From Sedimenticola sp. (GTDB lineage: Bacteria; Pseudomonadota; Gammaproteobacteria; Chromatiales; Chromatiaceae): 64,000 nt of DNA. The stretch is from contig DRKS01000058.1 of the NCBI GenBank assembly GCA_011051655.1, positions 1-64,000 of the forward strand, written 5' to 3'. A model generated the notes under the pieces. That model saw nothing but the letters and a program-made list of their open reading frames with translations, made no database searches and was not told the DNA's origin. Made by a program: the position numbers and the translations under genes. This document shows positions 8,578 through 18,565 of this stretch, one piece after another. Numbering within the stretch: position 1 is the stretch's first letter; every line of letters begins with the position of its first letter.

Positions 8578-9948
8578 TTATTGTTTGCGATCCTTTATCT
8601 CCACGCCGAGAGAGCGCAGCTTGCGGTAGAGGTGGGTCCGCTCTATACCGGCGGCCTGGGCCACCTTGCTCACGTTGCCGGCGTATTTTTCCAACTGGTA
8701 CTCCAGGTAGCTCTTTTCGAACTGTTCGCGGGCCTGGCGCAGCGGCAGGTCGAAAGAGGCCGGCGCGGCCATGCCGCCTCCGGCGGTGTGCTCCCATGTT
8801 CCCATGGCGGATTCCACATCCGCCACCCTTATCTCTTCGTCCGTGCCGAGGATGAGCAGCCGCTGCACCAGGTTCTTGAGCTCACGGATGTTGCCGCGCC
8901 AGCCGTGATGACGCAGAAAATTCTGCGCCCCCATGTCGAAGTGGCGGTAAGGCAGTTTTTCATGGGTGGTATAGAAATCCACATAATAATTGAGCAGCTC
9001 CGGGACGTCCTCCCGGTGTTCCCGCAGCGGAGGGATGTGCAGGGGCACCACATTGAGATGATAGAAGAGATCCTCCCGGAAGCGCCCGGCCCGGACCTCT
9101 TCCTCCAGATTGCGCTGGGTGGCGGCGATGATGCGCACGTCGATCTCTACCGGCTCGGTGCCACCCACCCGCAGGAAAGAGCCCGTATCCAACGCCCCCA
9201 GGAGCTGGGACTGGGCCTCGAGATCCATGTCCGCCACTTCGTCCAGGAACAGGGTCCCCCCCCGGGCCTGCTCCAGGCTGCCGTAGTGGATGCGCCCCCC
9301 CTCCTCGCTGCCGAACAGCTCCCGGGCCGCGTTGCCCTGGGTGATGGAGGAGACGCCCAGATCCACGAAGGGCCGCTCCCGCCGGGCGCTCTGGCTGTGC
9401 AGGTAGCGGGCGAAGGTCTCCCGGCCGCTGCCCGGCTCCCCGGTGATCAGCACCCAGGTGTCATGCTGGGCGATGCGCCTCACCTGTTCGCGCAGGTGTT
9501 GCATGACCGTGCTTTTGCCCACGGGCTCCTGGACATGGGGCATCTGGCGCCGCAGCCCCAGGTTCTCCAACTGCAGCTTGTCCGCCTCCAGGGCATGCTC
9601 GATGGTCAGCAGCAGCTTGGCCAGCGACAGGGGCTTTTCCAGGAAATCATAGGCCCCCAGGCGGGTGGCCTCCACCGCCGTCTCCACGGTGCCGTGGCCG
9701 GACATCATGACCACCGGGCAGGGCAGGCCCTCCCCTTCGGCCCACTCCTTGAGCAGGCTGATGCCGTCCAGGTCCGGCATCCAGATGTCCAGCAGCACCA
9801 GGTCCGGCCGGCGCTCCCGCAGGGCCCTGCGGGCCGCGATGCCGTTCTCGGCCATGGCCACCTGAAAGCCTTCGTCCTCCAGGATCTCCTTGACCAGGCT
9901 GCGGATGTCCGGCTCGTCGTCCACCACCAAAATGTAGGGGCCGCTCAT
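8578..9948 (-). CDS. ntrX: NtrX-type response regulator with degenerate AAA+ domain
   Basis: Response regulator of 456 residues: receiver domain (phospho-acceptor D54 in LVLLDIWMPD, acidic pair VVDDEPD), AAA+ domain (about 140-385) and a Fis-type helix-turn-helix at the end (GNVSKVAQAAGIERTHLYRK). Two key features of sigma-54 activators are missing: the Walker A motif reads GEPGSGRET (Arg in place of Lys) and the GAFTGA loop is deleted (ELFGSEEGGRIHYGSLEQA). It therefore probably binds DNA and regulates without remodelling sigma-54 holoenzyme. The partner kinase ntrY overlaps it by four bases. Confidence 0.9.
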   Translation of the reverse strand: MSGPYILVVDDEPDIRSLVKEILEDEGFQVAMAENGIAARRALRERRPDLVLLDIWMPDLDGISLLKEWAEGEGLPCPVVMMSGHGTVETAVEATRLGAYDFLEKPLSLAKLLLTIEHALEADKLQLENLGLRRQMPHVQEPVGKSTVMQHLREQVRRIAQHDTWVLITGEPGSGRETFARYLHSQSARRERPFVDLGVSSITQGNAARELFGSEEGGRIHYGSLEQARGGTLFLDEVADMDLEAQSQLLGALDTGSFLRVGGTEPVEIDVRIIAATQRNLEEEVRAGRFREDLFYHLNVVPLHIPPLREHREDVPELLNYYVDFYTTHEKLPYRHFDMGAQNFLRHHGWRGNIRELKNLVQRLLILGTDEEIRVADVESAMGTWEHTAGGGMAAPASFDLPLRQAREQFEKSYLEYQLEKYAGNVSKVAQAAGIERTHLYRKLRSLGVEIKDRKQ

Positions 9949-12167
9949 GCAGTATCTCTCCTCGTATCATCTTCGGACCGGGGCGGGGAGGCGTCATGCC
10001 CGGGGGCCTTTTCGGGCCCCATGGGAGGCAGGCGCAGCACCACGCAGCCGCCGCCTTCGGACCGGTTTTCGGCCCGGATCACGCCGCCGTGCTCTTCCAC
10101 GATCTTTTTCACTATGGCCAGGCCCAGGCCCGTGCCCTTGGTCTTGGTGGTGATGTAGGGTTCGAAGACCCGTCCAAGCATCTCCTGGTCGAAGCCGGGG
10201 CCGTTGTCCGCCACCTTCAGCTCCACGAAGCGGCAATCGCCGACGTCTATTTCCCGGCTGCTGACCTCGATGCGGGCCCCCTCCCTGCCGGCCACCGCCT
10301 CCTGGGCGTTCTTGACCAGATTATGCACCACCTGGCGCAGGCGCACCGGGTCCGCCTCGATGCGGGCCCGGGGCGCTCCCGCCCGCCAGGAGATGGCGGC
10401 CCCGCCGGCGCCGCCACGGTAGAGATCCAATATCTCGGCGATCAGCTGGTCCAGCTCCACCGGGCGGGCCCTCATGTCCGGCGGGCGGGCAAAGTCGGAA
10501 AAGGCGTTGACCATCTCCTTCATGGCCTCCACCTGCTGCACAATGGTGTGGGTCGCCCGGTCCAGCACCCTGGCGTCCTGCTCCTCCATGTGGTGCAGGA
10601 ATTTGTGCCGCAGGCGCTCCGCCGAGAGCTGGATGGGGGTAAGGGGGTTTTTGATCTCGTGGGCGAGGCGGCGCGCCACTTCGCCCCAGGCGGCGTCGCG
10701 CTGCGCCTTGATCAGGGCGGTGATGTCGTCGAACACCAGCACCTGCCCGGACTGCTCCCCCTCCGGCCTGGCCAGCGGCGTGCTGCGGCACAGCAGGACC
10801 TGCCGCCCGTCATCCCCGAACAGGCTGATTTCCTCGCGCCACTCCCCGCCCCTGCCGGAGAGGGGCTCCAGAATGGCGCCCACGAACTGCTGCAGCCGGG
10901 GGGAGGCGGTGGCGAGCTCCTCCAGCGGCCGGTCGATGAACTGCTCCAGATCCACCTGCAGGATCTGGTGGGCGGCGGGGTTGGCGGTGCGCAGGGCGAG
11001 TCCCGTGTCCACCGCCATGACGCCGGAGGAGAGCCGGCTCAACACCGTTTCCAGGTAGGCGCGCTGAGACTCCACCTGCCACTGGCTCTGGGCGGCTTGG
11101 TCCCTGGCCTGGGCGATGCGCCGGGTCATGGTGTTGAAGGATTCCACCAAAAAGCGCAGCTCGTCGCGGTTCTTGGGCAGTGGGAGCTGCTTGTCATAGT
11201 CCCCCTCCGCCACGGCCCGGGTGCCTTCGGCGATATTGGCCACCGGCCGCACCAGCCTCCGGGCGGAGAGAAAGGCCGCCCAGACCGCGGTCAGCATGCT
11301 GAACAGCAGCACCAGCGAAAGGGTCAGGGTGAAGCTGAATTTGAGCGACTGGCGCAGATAGGCCAGCTCCTTGTAGTGGTTGTAGGCGTCCTGCACCCGG
11401 CCGCTGAGTACGGTGATGTTGGTGGAGGTCGGATAGAGGGCCTGCAACAAAAGGGAGCGGCCGTTGGGGTCCGGCACCACCGCCTGCACCAGCAGGTCGG
11501 CGTCTTCACCGCTGGTGGTGAGGCCGACATAATTCTCGCCCTGGCGCACCTGCTGCACGATATGGCTGTCCACCGGGATGGGCACCAGGTTGGTGGGGTC
11601 CTCGTTGCTGGAGGCGATGAGGCGGCCGCTGAAGCTCATCAGCGTCATCTCGGCGGCGCCGTAATGCTCCCGCAGATCCCCCAGGCTCAGCGCCATGGCC
11701 ACTTCGGAAGAGTCCACCACGCCGCGCATGGCCTGCTCCGTGCGCTTCAGGCGCTCGCGCTTGTGCAGATCGAGGGAGGCCCGGCTGAGCTTCAGCACGT
11801 CATCCATGGTCTGGTCGATCTGCACGTCGAACCAGCTGTCGATACCCCGCAGCAGAAATTCCAGGGAGTAGTAATAGACCACGGATACGGGCACCAGCGA
11901 CAACACCACGAACAGCAGCACCATGCGCACGGTCAGGCGGGAGCCGGCCTTTTTGCGCCGGTACTGCCGCACCAGCCGCACCAGCTGCACGATAATCATC
12001 AGCACCAGCACGAACAGGCCGAAGATGCTGAACAGCAGCAGGGGGATGTAGAGCCGGTTGAGTTCCGCCGACTGCTGAACCGCGGTGCTCATCAGGTGCA
12101 GCGCAACCAGCATGGGCGCCAGCAGCACCACTACCGGCAGGGTGCGGGAAAACAGCTTTTTCCTCAT
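9945..12167 (-). CDS. ntrY: NtrY-type membrane sensor histidine kinase
   Basis: Sensor kinase of about 740 residues. Two N-terminal membrane helices, then another pair around an extracytoplasmic sensor segment (about 85-285), HAMP, PAS, HisKA (phospho-acceptor His in RRLAHEIKNPLTPIQLSAER) and HATPase (VADNGPGFDQ, TKTKGTGLGLAIVKKIV). I chose ATG 12167, which overlaps the stop of the upstream gene (TGATG) and gives MRKKLFSRTLP; ATGs at 12179 and 12188 are alternatives. It overlaps ntrX by ATGA, implying translational coupling. Confidence 0.92.
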   Translation of the reverse strand: MRKKLFSRTLPVVVLLAPMLVALHLMSTAVQQSAELNRLYIPLLLFSIFGLFVLVLMIIVQLVRLVRQYRRKKAGSRLTVRMVLLFVVLSLVPVSVVYYYSLEFLLRGIDSWFDVQIDQTMDDVLKLSRASLDLHKRERLKRTEQAMRGVVDSSEVAMALSLGDLREHYGAAEMTLMSFSGRLIASSNEDPTNLVPIPVDSHIVQQVRQGENYVGLTTSGEDADLLVQAVVPDPNGRSLLLQALYPTSTNITVLSGRVQDAYNHYKELAYLRQSLKFSFTLTLSLVLLFSMLTAVWAAFLSARRLVRPVANIAEGTRAVAEGDYDKQLPLPKNRDELRFLVESFNTMTRRIAQARDQAAQSQWQVESQRAYLETVLSRLSSGVMAVDTGLALRTANPAAHQILQVDLEQFIDRPLEELATASPRLQQFVGAILEPLSGRGGEWREEISLFGDDGRQVLLCRSTPLARPEGEQSGQVLVFDDITALIKAQRDAAWGEVARRLAHEIKNPLTPIQLSAERLRHKFLHHMEEQDARVLDRATHTIVQQVEAMKEMVNAFSDFARPPDMRARPVELDQLIAEILDLYRGGAGGAAISWRAGAPRARIEADPVRLRQVVHNLVKNAQEAVAGREGARIEVSSREIDVGDCRFVELKVADNGPGFDQEMLGRVFEPYITTKTKGTGLGLAIVKKIVEEHGGVIRAENRSEGGGCVVLRLPPMGPEKAPGHDASPPRSEDDTRRDTA

Positions 12168-12748
12168 CAGAGCGGCCATGAGTTCCACTTGCTGGAGAGA
12201 TTCCAGTCCGGGTCGAGATAGGCCAGCGGCCTCAGGGTCAAAGGCAGGGACTCGATGTCCAGCTGGACGCGCAGCTCCAGGATATAGTCCTCTCCGGCCT
12301 CCAGCTGGTCCTTTTGCACCACGGCGGGTATCAGGATCTCTCCCAGGTAAGAGATGGCGGCGTCCCGGGTGGCGAAGCTCTGGGACTTCTTCCGCCCCAG
12401 GTCCGACGCCTCGTAGAGCCCGGTCAGGGCATGAAAGCGCAGCACGCGGTAGCGGCGCAGATCCACCACGTCCTTCTCCCAGAACCAGGCATCCTTCCTG
12501 TGCACCCGGACCTGCACCTCCAGGGTCAGCGGAATCCCGTGCTCCAGCGCCTCCAGTACGGCGCCGTTGAAGCGGTAATCAACATCGGCGTCCAGCCGGT
12601 AGGCGCCTTTTTCCAGGGAGACACGGGCCCGGCTCACCTTGAACGGATGATCCGCCAGCAGGAGGCCGGGTAACAGAATGAGGGCGGCGGTGAGCAGCCA
12701 GCCGCAGCCGGTCCGGTGAAGGCGTCGATGTCGGTATGCTCTGTTCAA
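12167..12748 (-). CDS. DUF4390 exported protein
   Basis: Protein of 193 residues from a TTG start at 12748 that overlaps the rsmB stop (TTGA). An N-terminal signal sequence (about 12-32, CGWLLTAALILLPGLLLADH) precedes a beta-rich domain with conserved VSRARVSLEKGAYRLDADVDY and YRVLRFHALTGLYEA segments, which I recognise as DUF4390. The family sits between rsmB and ntrYX in many Gammaproteobacteria; its function is unknown. Overlaps on both sides indicate one operon. Confidence 0.82.
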   Translation of the reverse strand: MNRAYRHRRLHRTGCGWLLTAALILLPGLLLADHPFKVSRARVSLEKGAYRLDADVDYRFNGAVLEALEHGIPLTLEVQVRVHRKDAWFWEKDVVDLRRYRVLRFHALTGLYEASDLGRKKSQSFATRDAAISYLGEILIPAVVQKDQLEAGEDYILELRVQLDIESLPLTLRPLAYLDPDWNLSSKWNSWPL

Positions 12749-14118
12749 GCGGCTTTTTCCAGACGGGCGTAATAAAAGCCGTCCATGGTCTGCTCCCCCG
12801 GCAGGGTCTGGCGTCCGTGGGAGCGGGCGTGGCCCCAGGGCCCCTCGATGGGCCGTTCCCGGGCATCCTCCCGGCGCTGCAGGAACTGCCTTACCTGCCT
12901 TTCGTTCTCTTCCGGCAGCAGGGAGCAAGTGGAGTAGAGAAGCATACCTCCAGGCGCGAGCAAGGACCACATGGCGTCCAGCATCCGGGACTGGAGCCCG
13001 GCCAGGGCCGGAATATCCCCCGGGCGGCGCAGCAGTTTGATATCGGGGTGGCGGCGGATCACCCCCGTCGCGGAGCAGGGCGCATCCAGCAGGATGCGGT
13101 CATAGCGGTGCCGGGCCCAGCCGCCGGCGGGGCTGGCGGCGTCGCCGACATGGACCCCGGCCTCCAGCCCGAGGCGCCGCAGGTTCTCCTCCAGCCGGCC
13201 CAGCCGTCCGGCATCCGCGTCGATGGCGGTGAGGGAAGCCAGCCCCGGCTCCGTTTCCAGGATGTGGCAGCTTTTGCCGCCGGGGGCGGCACAGGCGTCG
13301 AGCACCCGCTGGCCCGGTTGCAAATCCAGCAGCCCCGCCGCCAGTTGGGCGCCGCCGTCCTGCACGGAGACATGCCCCTCGGAAAAGCCGGGCAGTTCCG
13401 AAACATCCAGCGGCCGTCCCAGGACCAGGCCGCAGGACACATGGGGAATGGCGGCGCAGGAGATGCCGTGATTGGCCAGCAGGACGGCATAGTCCGCACA
13501 CTGGATCCGGCGTTGATTGACGCGCAGGCTCATGGGCGGGCGCTGGTTCGCCGCCTCGGCGATGGCCTGCCAGCGGCCGGGCCAGGCGGCTTGCAGGGCC
13601 TCCAGCAGCCAGGCCGGGTAGGCATGGCGCGCAACGGGGTTTTGATCCAGCAGCGCCAGCAGGTCCTCCCGCTCCCGCTGAAAGCGCCGCAGCACCCCGT
13701 TTATCAGCCCGGCGGCCCAGGGCTTGCCCAGGGCCCTGGCGGCCTCCACGGTCTCCGTCACGGCCGCATGGGGGGCCGTCCGCATGTGCAGCAGCTGATA
13801 ACAGCCCAGCAGGATCAGGGCATGGATGTCCCCGTCTTTGGGCTTGAGCGGGCGCTCCAGCAGCAGGGCGGCAAGGGCGCTCAGGCGGGGATGCCAGCGC
13901 ATGACGCCGTAACAGAGTTCCTGAACCAGGGACCGCTGCTGCGGCAGGCCCTTGGCCGGCTGCCGGGCCAGCGCCTCGGACAGGGAGCGCCCCTCCGTTA
14001 CCTGCCGGATAATACCGGCCGCCACAGCCCGGGGACTGGCGTCGGGACAGACCCCTTTTCGTCTGGTCCGGCCCCCGGGCCCGAGCGGCCTCTCAGCCAA
14101 GCACCACCCCCTCGACAT
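12745..14118 (-). CDS. rsmB: 16S rRNA m5C967 methyltransferase RsmB
   Basis: SAM-dependent methyltransferase of the NOL1/NOP2/Sun family. 457 residues: an N-terminal NusB-like RNA-binding domain (about 25-155) and a C-terminal Rossmann methyltransferase domain with the SAM motif [16 protein letters not shown] and the two catalytic cysteines in [19 protein letters not shown] and [12 protein letters not shown]. The start at 14118 overlaps the end of fmt by 26 bp; a TTG at 14100 is an alternative. Confidence 0.95.
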   Translation of the reverse strand: MSRGWCLAERPLGPGGRTRRKGVCPDASPRAVAAGIIRQVTEGRSLSEALARQPAKGLPQQRSLVQELCYGVMRWHPRLSALAALLLERPLKPKDGDIHALILLGCYQLLHMRTAPHAAVTETVEAARALGKPWAAGLINGVLRRFQREREDLLALLDQNPVARHAYPAWLLEALQAAWPGRWQAIAEAANQRPPMSLRVNQRRIQCADYAVLLANHGISCAAIPHVSCGLVLGRPLDVSELPGFSEGHVSVQDGGAQLAAGLLDLQPGQRVLDACAAPGGKSCHILETEPGLASLTAIDADAGRLGRLEENLRRLGLEAGVHVGDAASPAGGWARHRYDRILLDAPCSATGVIRRHPDIKLLRRPGDIPALAGLQSRMLDAMWSLLAPGGMLLYSTCSLLPEENERQVRQFLQRREDARERPIEGPWGHARSHGRQTLPGEQTMDGFYYARLEKAA

Positions 14119-15019
14119 CGTGGGCGTTGAGAAAATCCGCGGCGCTCATGGCCCGCTTGCCGGACAGTTGCAGGGTCTTGATGCGCAGCAGGCCCGCCCC
14201 GGTGGCCACATCGATGCCTTCACGGTTGGCGCTGACGATCTGTCCGGGCTCTTCTTCCGTCTGATCGGACAGGGGCTCCGTTTCCCACAGGCGCACGATC
14301 TTGTCCTGCATCCGGGTCTGGGCGACGGGCCAGGGATTGAAGGCCCGCACCTGGCGGTCCAGTTCCAGGGCGGAGTTGTTCCAGTCGAGTCGTGACTCGG
14401 CCTTGTCCAGCTTGCGGGCATAGGTGGCGAGGCTGTCATCCTGGGGCCTGGGTTGCAGGCTGGCGTCCAGGATGCCCGGCAGGGCCGCCGTCAGGGCCTC
14501 GGCGCCGAGGGCCGCCAGCCGGTCGTGCAGGTCCCCAGCGGTGTCCCGTGGCCCGATGGGACAGGCGCGGGTCAGCAGCATGCCCCCGGTGTCCAGGCCC
14601 TCGTCCATTTGCATAATGGTGATGCCGGTCTCCGTGTCCCCCGCCAGGATGGCCCGCTGAATGGGCGCAGCACCCCGCCAGCGGGGCAACAGGGAGGCGT
14701 GGACGTTGACGCAGCCGAGGCGCGGGGCCTCCAGCACCCGCTTCGGCAGCAGCAGGCCATAGGCCGCCACCACCATCAGGTCCGGCCGCAGGGCCTCCAG
14801 TTCGGCCAGGTCCCCCTCGGCCTTGAAGTTCGCGGGTTGGCGAACGGGTATGCCGTGGGCCAGGGCCAGGCGTTTGACCGGACTGGCGGTGAGTCTGCGG
14901 CCGCGGCCGGCCGGCCGGTCCGGCTGGGTGTAGACCGCGATCACCTCATGGCCGGAGTCCAGCAGGGCGGCGAGAGAGGCGGCTGCGAATTCCGGGGTGC
15001 CGGCAAATACGATATTCAT
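14093..15019 (-). CDS. fmt: Methionyl-tRNA formyltransferase
   Basis: Transfers a formyl group from 10-formyl-THF to initiator Met-tRNA. 308 residues. N-terminal formyltransferase fold with VFAGTPEFA, the folate-binding and catalytic segment [19 protein letters not shown] and the [18 protein letters not shown] region; C-terminal OB-like tRNA-binding domain from about 205. It forms the usual def-fmt-rsmB set: def lies 59 bp upstream and rsmB overlaps the 3' end. Confidence 0.97.
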   Translation of the reverse strand: MNIVFAGTPEFAAASLAALLDSGHEVIAVYTQPDRPAGRGRRLTASPVKRLALAHGIPVRQPANFKAEGDLAELEALRPDLMVVAAYGLLLPKRVLEAPRLGCVNVHASLLPRWRGAAPIQRAILAGDTETGITIMQMDEGLDTGGMLLTRACPIGPRDTAGDLHDRLAALGAEALTAALPGILDASLQPRPQDDSLATYARKLDKAESRLDWNNSALELDRQVRAFNPWPVAQTRMQDKIVRLWETEPLSDQTEEEPGQIVSANREGIDVATGAGLLRIKTLQLSGKRAMSAADFLNAHDVEGVVLG

Positions 15020-15078
15020 GGCTCAACTGGTCAGAATGGGAACGGGGTCGCGGTAAAAAACTGCATTCGGGAAGACAA

Positions 15079-15615
15079 TTAAATGGCCGTGTGCCTGCCG
15101 GAAGGTTTCGGCTCTCCGGCCTGACGGCTCTCCTTCTCCAGTTTTTTGCGAATGCGCATGCGCTTCAGGTTGGAGAGATAATCGACAAAGAGTTTGCCAT
15201 CCAGGTGATCGATCTCATGCTGAATACATACCGCCAGCAGCTCATCGGCCTCAAACTCGATGGGGGCGCCCTCACGGTCCAGCCCCCGCACCCGGATATG
15301 GGCCGCCCGGGTGACCATTTCAAAGATCCCGGGCACGGACAGGCAGCCTTCTTCATGCTTTTCTTCACCCGATTTTTCCAGGATCTCCGGATTGATCAGG
15401 CACAGGGGGTCATCATGTTCTTCCGAGAGATCCAGCACTATGACGCGCTTCGCCACATTGACCTGGGTGGCGGCCAGGCCGATACCAGGCGCCTGGTACA
15501 TGGTTTCGAACATGTCGTCGATCAGCCGGCGAAGGGCGTCATCCACCTGTTTCACCGGCCTGGCCTTGTTGCGCAGGCGGGTGTCGGGATATTGCAATAT
15601 TTCGAGGATGGCCAT
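15079..15615 (-). CDS. def: Peptide deformylase
   Basis: Metalloenzyme that removes the N-formyl group from nascent proteins. 178 residues from ATG 15615 ([11 protein letters not shown]); an upstream in-frame start is less typical. All three family motifs are present: [13 protein letters not shown] (metal Cys) and HEIDH (two metal His and the catalytic Glu). First gene of the def-fmt-rsmB-DUF4390-ntrY-ntrX-trkA-trkH series, divergent from the LysM gene across a 142-bp promoter space. Confidence 0.97.
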   Translation of the reverse strand: MAILEILQYPDTRLRNKARPVKQVDDALRRLIDDMFETMYQAPGIGLAATQVNVAKRVIVLDLSEEHDDPLCLINPEILEKSGEEKHEEGCLSVPGIFEMVTRAAHIRVRGLDREGAPIEFEADELLAVCIQHEIDHLDGKLFVDYLSNLKRMRIRKKLEKESRQAGEPKPSGRHTAI

Positions 15616-15757
15616 GAGGGTTCGTCTAAATGTGTAGTACAAATGTAAGATTATACGCTAACATCATGATCATACAGGATTCTGTTTTGTGTTTCCGACT
15701 TTGAAACCCCTGTTGTGTGGGCTAAACTTTTCCCGACCGTCCGATAGAGAGACCGCC

Positions 15758-16804
15758 ATGCCTCAGCCAAGCCTCAAGCTCGCCGGATTCCTTCTGGGTC
15801 TAATATTCTCGGTGGGTATTCTCGCCGCTGAGCCGGTTGTGCTCAATCCGGCCCACCCCGACCGGTATGTGGTGGTGAAGGGGGATACCCTGTGGGACAT
15901 TGCCGGCCGCTTCCTGCGCGACCCCTGGCGCTGGCCCGAGGTCTGGCACGTCAACCCGCAGATTGAAAACCCCCATCTCATCTACCCGGGCGATACCATC
16001 ATCCTGACCTATGTCGACGGCAGACCCCGCCTGAGGTTGCAGCGGGGGCCGGGATCAGGCGTGGTAAAGCTGTCCCCCCGCGTCCGTTCCACCCCCCTGG
16101 ACACGGCCATCCCGGTGATCCCCATGGACGCCATCCGGCCCTTCCTCACCCGCCCCTACGTGCTGGGCCAAAAGGATCTGGACAAGGCCCCCTATGTGGT
16201 CAGCTTTGCCGACGAGCACATCGTCGCCGCCACGGACAATCGCATCTATGTGCGCACCATCGGGACCGCGGAACATAACAAATATGACGTCGTCCGTCCC
16301 GGCAAGCCCTACAGGGATGCCGATACCGATGAAATCCTGGGCTACGAGGCACTGCTCATCGGCAGCGCCCGGCTCGAACGAACGGGTGATCCCGCCACCC
16401 TCTATCTGCTGCAAACCGACCTGGAGACCCAGGTGGGGGACCGGCTTCTGCCCGTCGTCCAGGACAGCCCCCAGCGTAATTTCGCCCCCAAGGCGCCGGC
16501 GTCCGACATCAGGGGGAACATCATCGGCGTCCTCAACGGGGTGACTCAGATCGGCCAGCACAATGTGGTGGTGCTGGACCGGGGAGCGGAGGACGGCCTC
16601 CAGGTTGGCGACGTGCTGGCCATCGACCGGCGGGGGGAGACCATCCCCGACCCCGTCACCCCGGACCGCTTTGACGAGGTCACCCTGCCGGACGAAAAGG
16701 CGGGGACGCTGATGGTCTTCCGCACCTTTCCGCGGGTCAGCTTCGGCCTGGTCATGTCGGCGACCATGGCCATTCACGTGCTGGACAGGGTCCACAACCC
16801 CTGA
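15758..16804 (+). CDS. Exported LysM-domain protein
   Basis: Protein of 348 residues from ATG 15758 with GAGAG upstream. Signal peptide (about 8-27, LAGFLLGLIFSVGILAAE), then a LysM peptidoglycan-binding motif at about 37-85 (YVVVKGDTLWDIAGRFLRDP and PQIENPHLIYPGDTI). The remaining 260 residues form a conserved beta-rich domain without catalytic motifs that I recognise. This family precedes dprA in many Gammaproteobacteria; a cell-wall role is inferred from LysM and the signal peptide. Confidence 0.9.
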   Translation: MPQPSLKLAGFLLGLIFSVGILAAEPVVLNPAHPDRYVVVKGDTLWDIAGRFLRDPWRWPEVWHVNPQIENPHLIYPGDTIILTYVDGRPRLRLQRGPGSGVVKLSPRVRSTPLDTAIPVIPMDAIRPFLTRPYVLGQKDLDKAPYVVSFADEHIVAATDNRIYVRTIGTAEHNKYDVVRPGKPYRDADTDEILGYEALLIGSARLERTGDPATLYLLQTDLETQVGDRLLPVVQDSPQRNFAPKAPASDIRGNIIGVLNGVTQIGQHNVVVLDRGAEDGLQVGDVLAIDRRGETIPDPVTPDRFDEVTLPDEKAGTLMVFRTFPRVSFGLVMSATMAIHVLDRVHNP

Positions 16805-16818
16805 CCTGCCCCCCGTTC

Positions 16819-17961
16819 ATGGATGAGTCCGTGAACCGCCGGCCCCGGACCGGAGAGACGGTCCACTGGCTGGCACTGGTGCGCACCCCCGGCCTGGGCA
16901 GCCGCGGCATAAACCGGCTGCTGGAACAGACGCCGGATCCCGGCGTGCTGTTCGGCCCTGCCGCAAAATTCCCGGAAGGCCTCAAGCTGAGCGCCGATAT
17001 CGCCAGCCGCCTGCGCGACCCGGACTGGGACCTGGTCGAGCGGGATCTGGCATGGCTGGCGTTGCCGGACAACCATCTGATCACGATACGGGATCCACAA
17101 TACCCGCCGTTGCTGCGGGAAACGCCGGATCCGCCGCCGGTGCTTTTCGTGCACGGGGACCCAAAGGTATTGACCCTGCCGCAACTGGCCATCGTCGGCA
17201 GCCGCAATCCTTCGGTCTCGGGGGAAAGGACGGCCCATGAATTCGCCCGCCATCTGGCGGCCGCCGGCATCACCATCACCAGCGGGCTTGCCAGCGGTAT
17301 CGACGGAGCGGGACATCAAGGGGCCCTGGACGGCAAGGGCGTCACCATCGCGGTTACCGGCACCGGCCTGGACCGCGTCTATCCGGCGCGCCATCATGCC
17401 CTGGCCCGCCAGATCGCCCGGCACGGCGCTTTGGTTTCGGAATTCCCGCCGGGGGTCCCGGCCCGCGCCGGGCATTTCCCGCGCCGCAACCGCATCATCA
17501 GCGGCCTCAGCCTGGGGACCCTGGTGGTGGAGGCGGCGCTGCGCAGCGGCTCACTGATAACGGCGCGGCAGGCGGCGGAGCAGGGCCGTGAGGTTTTCGC
17601 CATCCCGGGCTCCATTCACAATCCCCTGGCCCGCGGCTGCCATGCCCTGATCCGCCAGGGCGCGAAGCTGGTGGAGACGGCCCAGGACATTATCGAGGAA
17701 TTGGGGCCTCTGCTCGAAACCCTGTCTGCCCCGCCAAATCTCGGGAGTGCCGTTCCTCCTGCCGAAACACCCCTGGAATTGGACGCAGATTATCGCCAAC
17801 TGCTTGATAACATTGGCTTTGATCCCTTGCCAGTGGACCTCATCATCGAGCGCAGCGGATTGACCGCCGAAGAAGTTTCTTCCATGCTGCTATTGCTTGA
17901 ACTCGAAGGTTATGTATCATCGGCGCCAGGAGGCGGATTTTGCCGTACCCACAAGAACTAA
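16819..17961 (+). CDS. dprA: DNA processing protein DprA (Smf)
   Basis: Binds incoming single-stranded DNA and loads RecA during natural transformation. 380 residues: N-terminal helical SAM-like region, extended Rossmann fold (about 80-300) with AIVGSRNPSVSGERTA, ITSGLASGIDGAGHQGAL, GTGLDRVYP, SEFPPGVPARAGHFPRRNRI and SLGTLVVEA, and a C-terminal winged-helix domain (about 310-375). It follows the LysM gene by 14 bp and precedes smg. Presence of dprA alone does not prove competence. Confidence 0.96.
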   Translation: MDESVNRRPRTGETVHWLALVRTPGLGSRGINRLLEQTPDPGVLFGPAAKFPEGLKLSADIASRLRDPDWDLVERDLAWLALPDNHLITIRDPQYPPLLRETPDPPPVLFVHGDPKVLTLPQLAIVGSRNPSVSGERTAHEFARHLAAAGITITSGLASGIDGAGHQGALDGKGVTIAVTGTGLDRVYPARHHALARQIARHGALVSEFPPGVPARAGHFPRRNRIISGLSLGTLVVEAALRSGSLITARQAAEQGREVFAIPGSIHNPLARGCHALIRQGAKLVETAQDIIEELGPLLETLSAPPNLGSAVPPAETPLELDADYRQLLDNIGFDPLPVDLIIERSGLTAEEVSSMLLLLELEGYVSSAPGGGFCRTHKN

Positions 17962-18013
17962 ACCATACCTGCTGATTGGTCATTCCCGGGAATTGGCCCA
18001 TCAAGGAAACAGA

Positions 18014-18490
18014 ATGAACGAAAACGTTGTTGATATCCTTATTTATCTGTTTGAGAACTTCATGGACGCAGACCAATCAGCCAAGCCGGATCAGACCGCC
18101 CTGCGGGAGGAGCTGGCCCAGGCCGGCTTTCCGGAAAAGATGATCACAAAGGCCTTTGACTGGCTGGATGAACTGGCCTGGCGCCAGAGCGACTGCCAGC
18201 AGAGCGCCCAGACCGGCCAGGCGATGCGCATCTACACCGGCCCGGAAACCATTCGCCTGGATACCGACTGCCGTGGCCTGCTGCTGTTCCTGGAGCAGAG
18301 CGAGATCCTGAACCAGATCAGCCGCGAACTGGTCATAGAGCGCGCGCTGGCCCTGGATACCGCCCATATCACGGTGGAAGAGCTGAGGTGGATCGTGCTC
18401 CTGGTGCTGATGAACCAGCCGGGTCAGGAATTCGCCTTCGCGCGCATGGAAGACCTGATCTACAACGAAACGGCCCAGTATCTGCACTGA
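18014..18490 (+). CDS. smg: Smg family protein (DUF494)
   Basis: 158-residue helical acidic protein of unknown biochemical function, always found next to dprA in this neighbourhood. ATG 18014 with AAGGAA seven bases upstream; a longer frame to 17897 overlaps dprA and lacks support. Recognised from MNENVVDILIYLFENFMD, the central RIYTGPETIRLDTDCRGLL segment and the C-terminal MEDLIYNE region. Confidence 0.93.
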   Translation: MNENVVDILIYLFENFMDADQSAKPDQTALREELAQAGFPEKMITKAFDWLDELAWRQSDCQQSAQTGQAMRIYTGPETIRLDTDCRGLLLFLEQSEILNQISRELVIERALALDTAHITVEELRWIVLLVLMNQPGQEFAFARMEDLIYNETAQYLH

Positions 18491-18565
18491 GATCTTCCCG
18501 GCCGCCCACCCCGCATCCATGCGTTTCAGCCGCAATCCGACACCCGCCGGGCAACAGCATCGTTC

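Noticed and set aside
9996-12221. 741-codon open frame opposite ntrY
   Set aside because: Shadow of ntrY; His/Gln/Gly-rich translation without family motifs.
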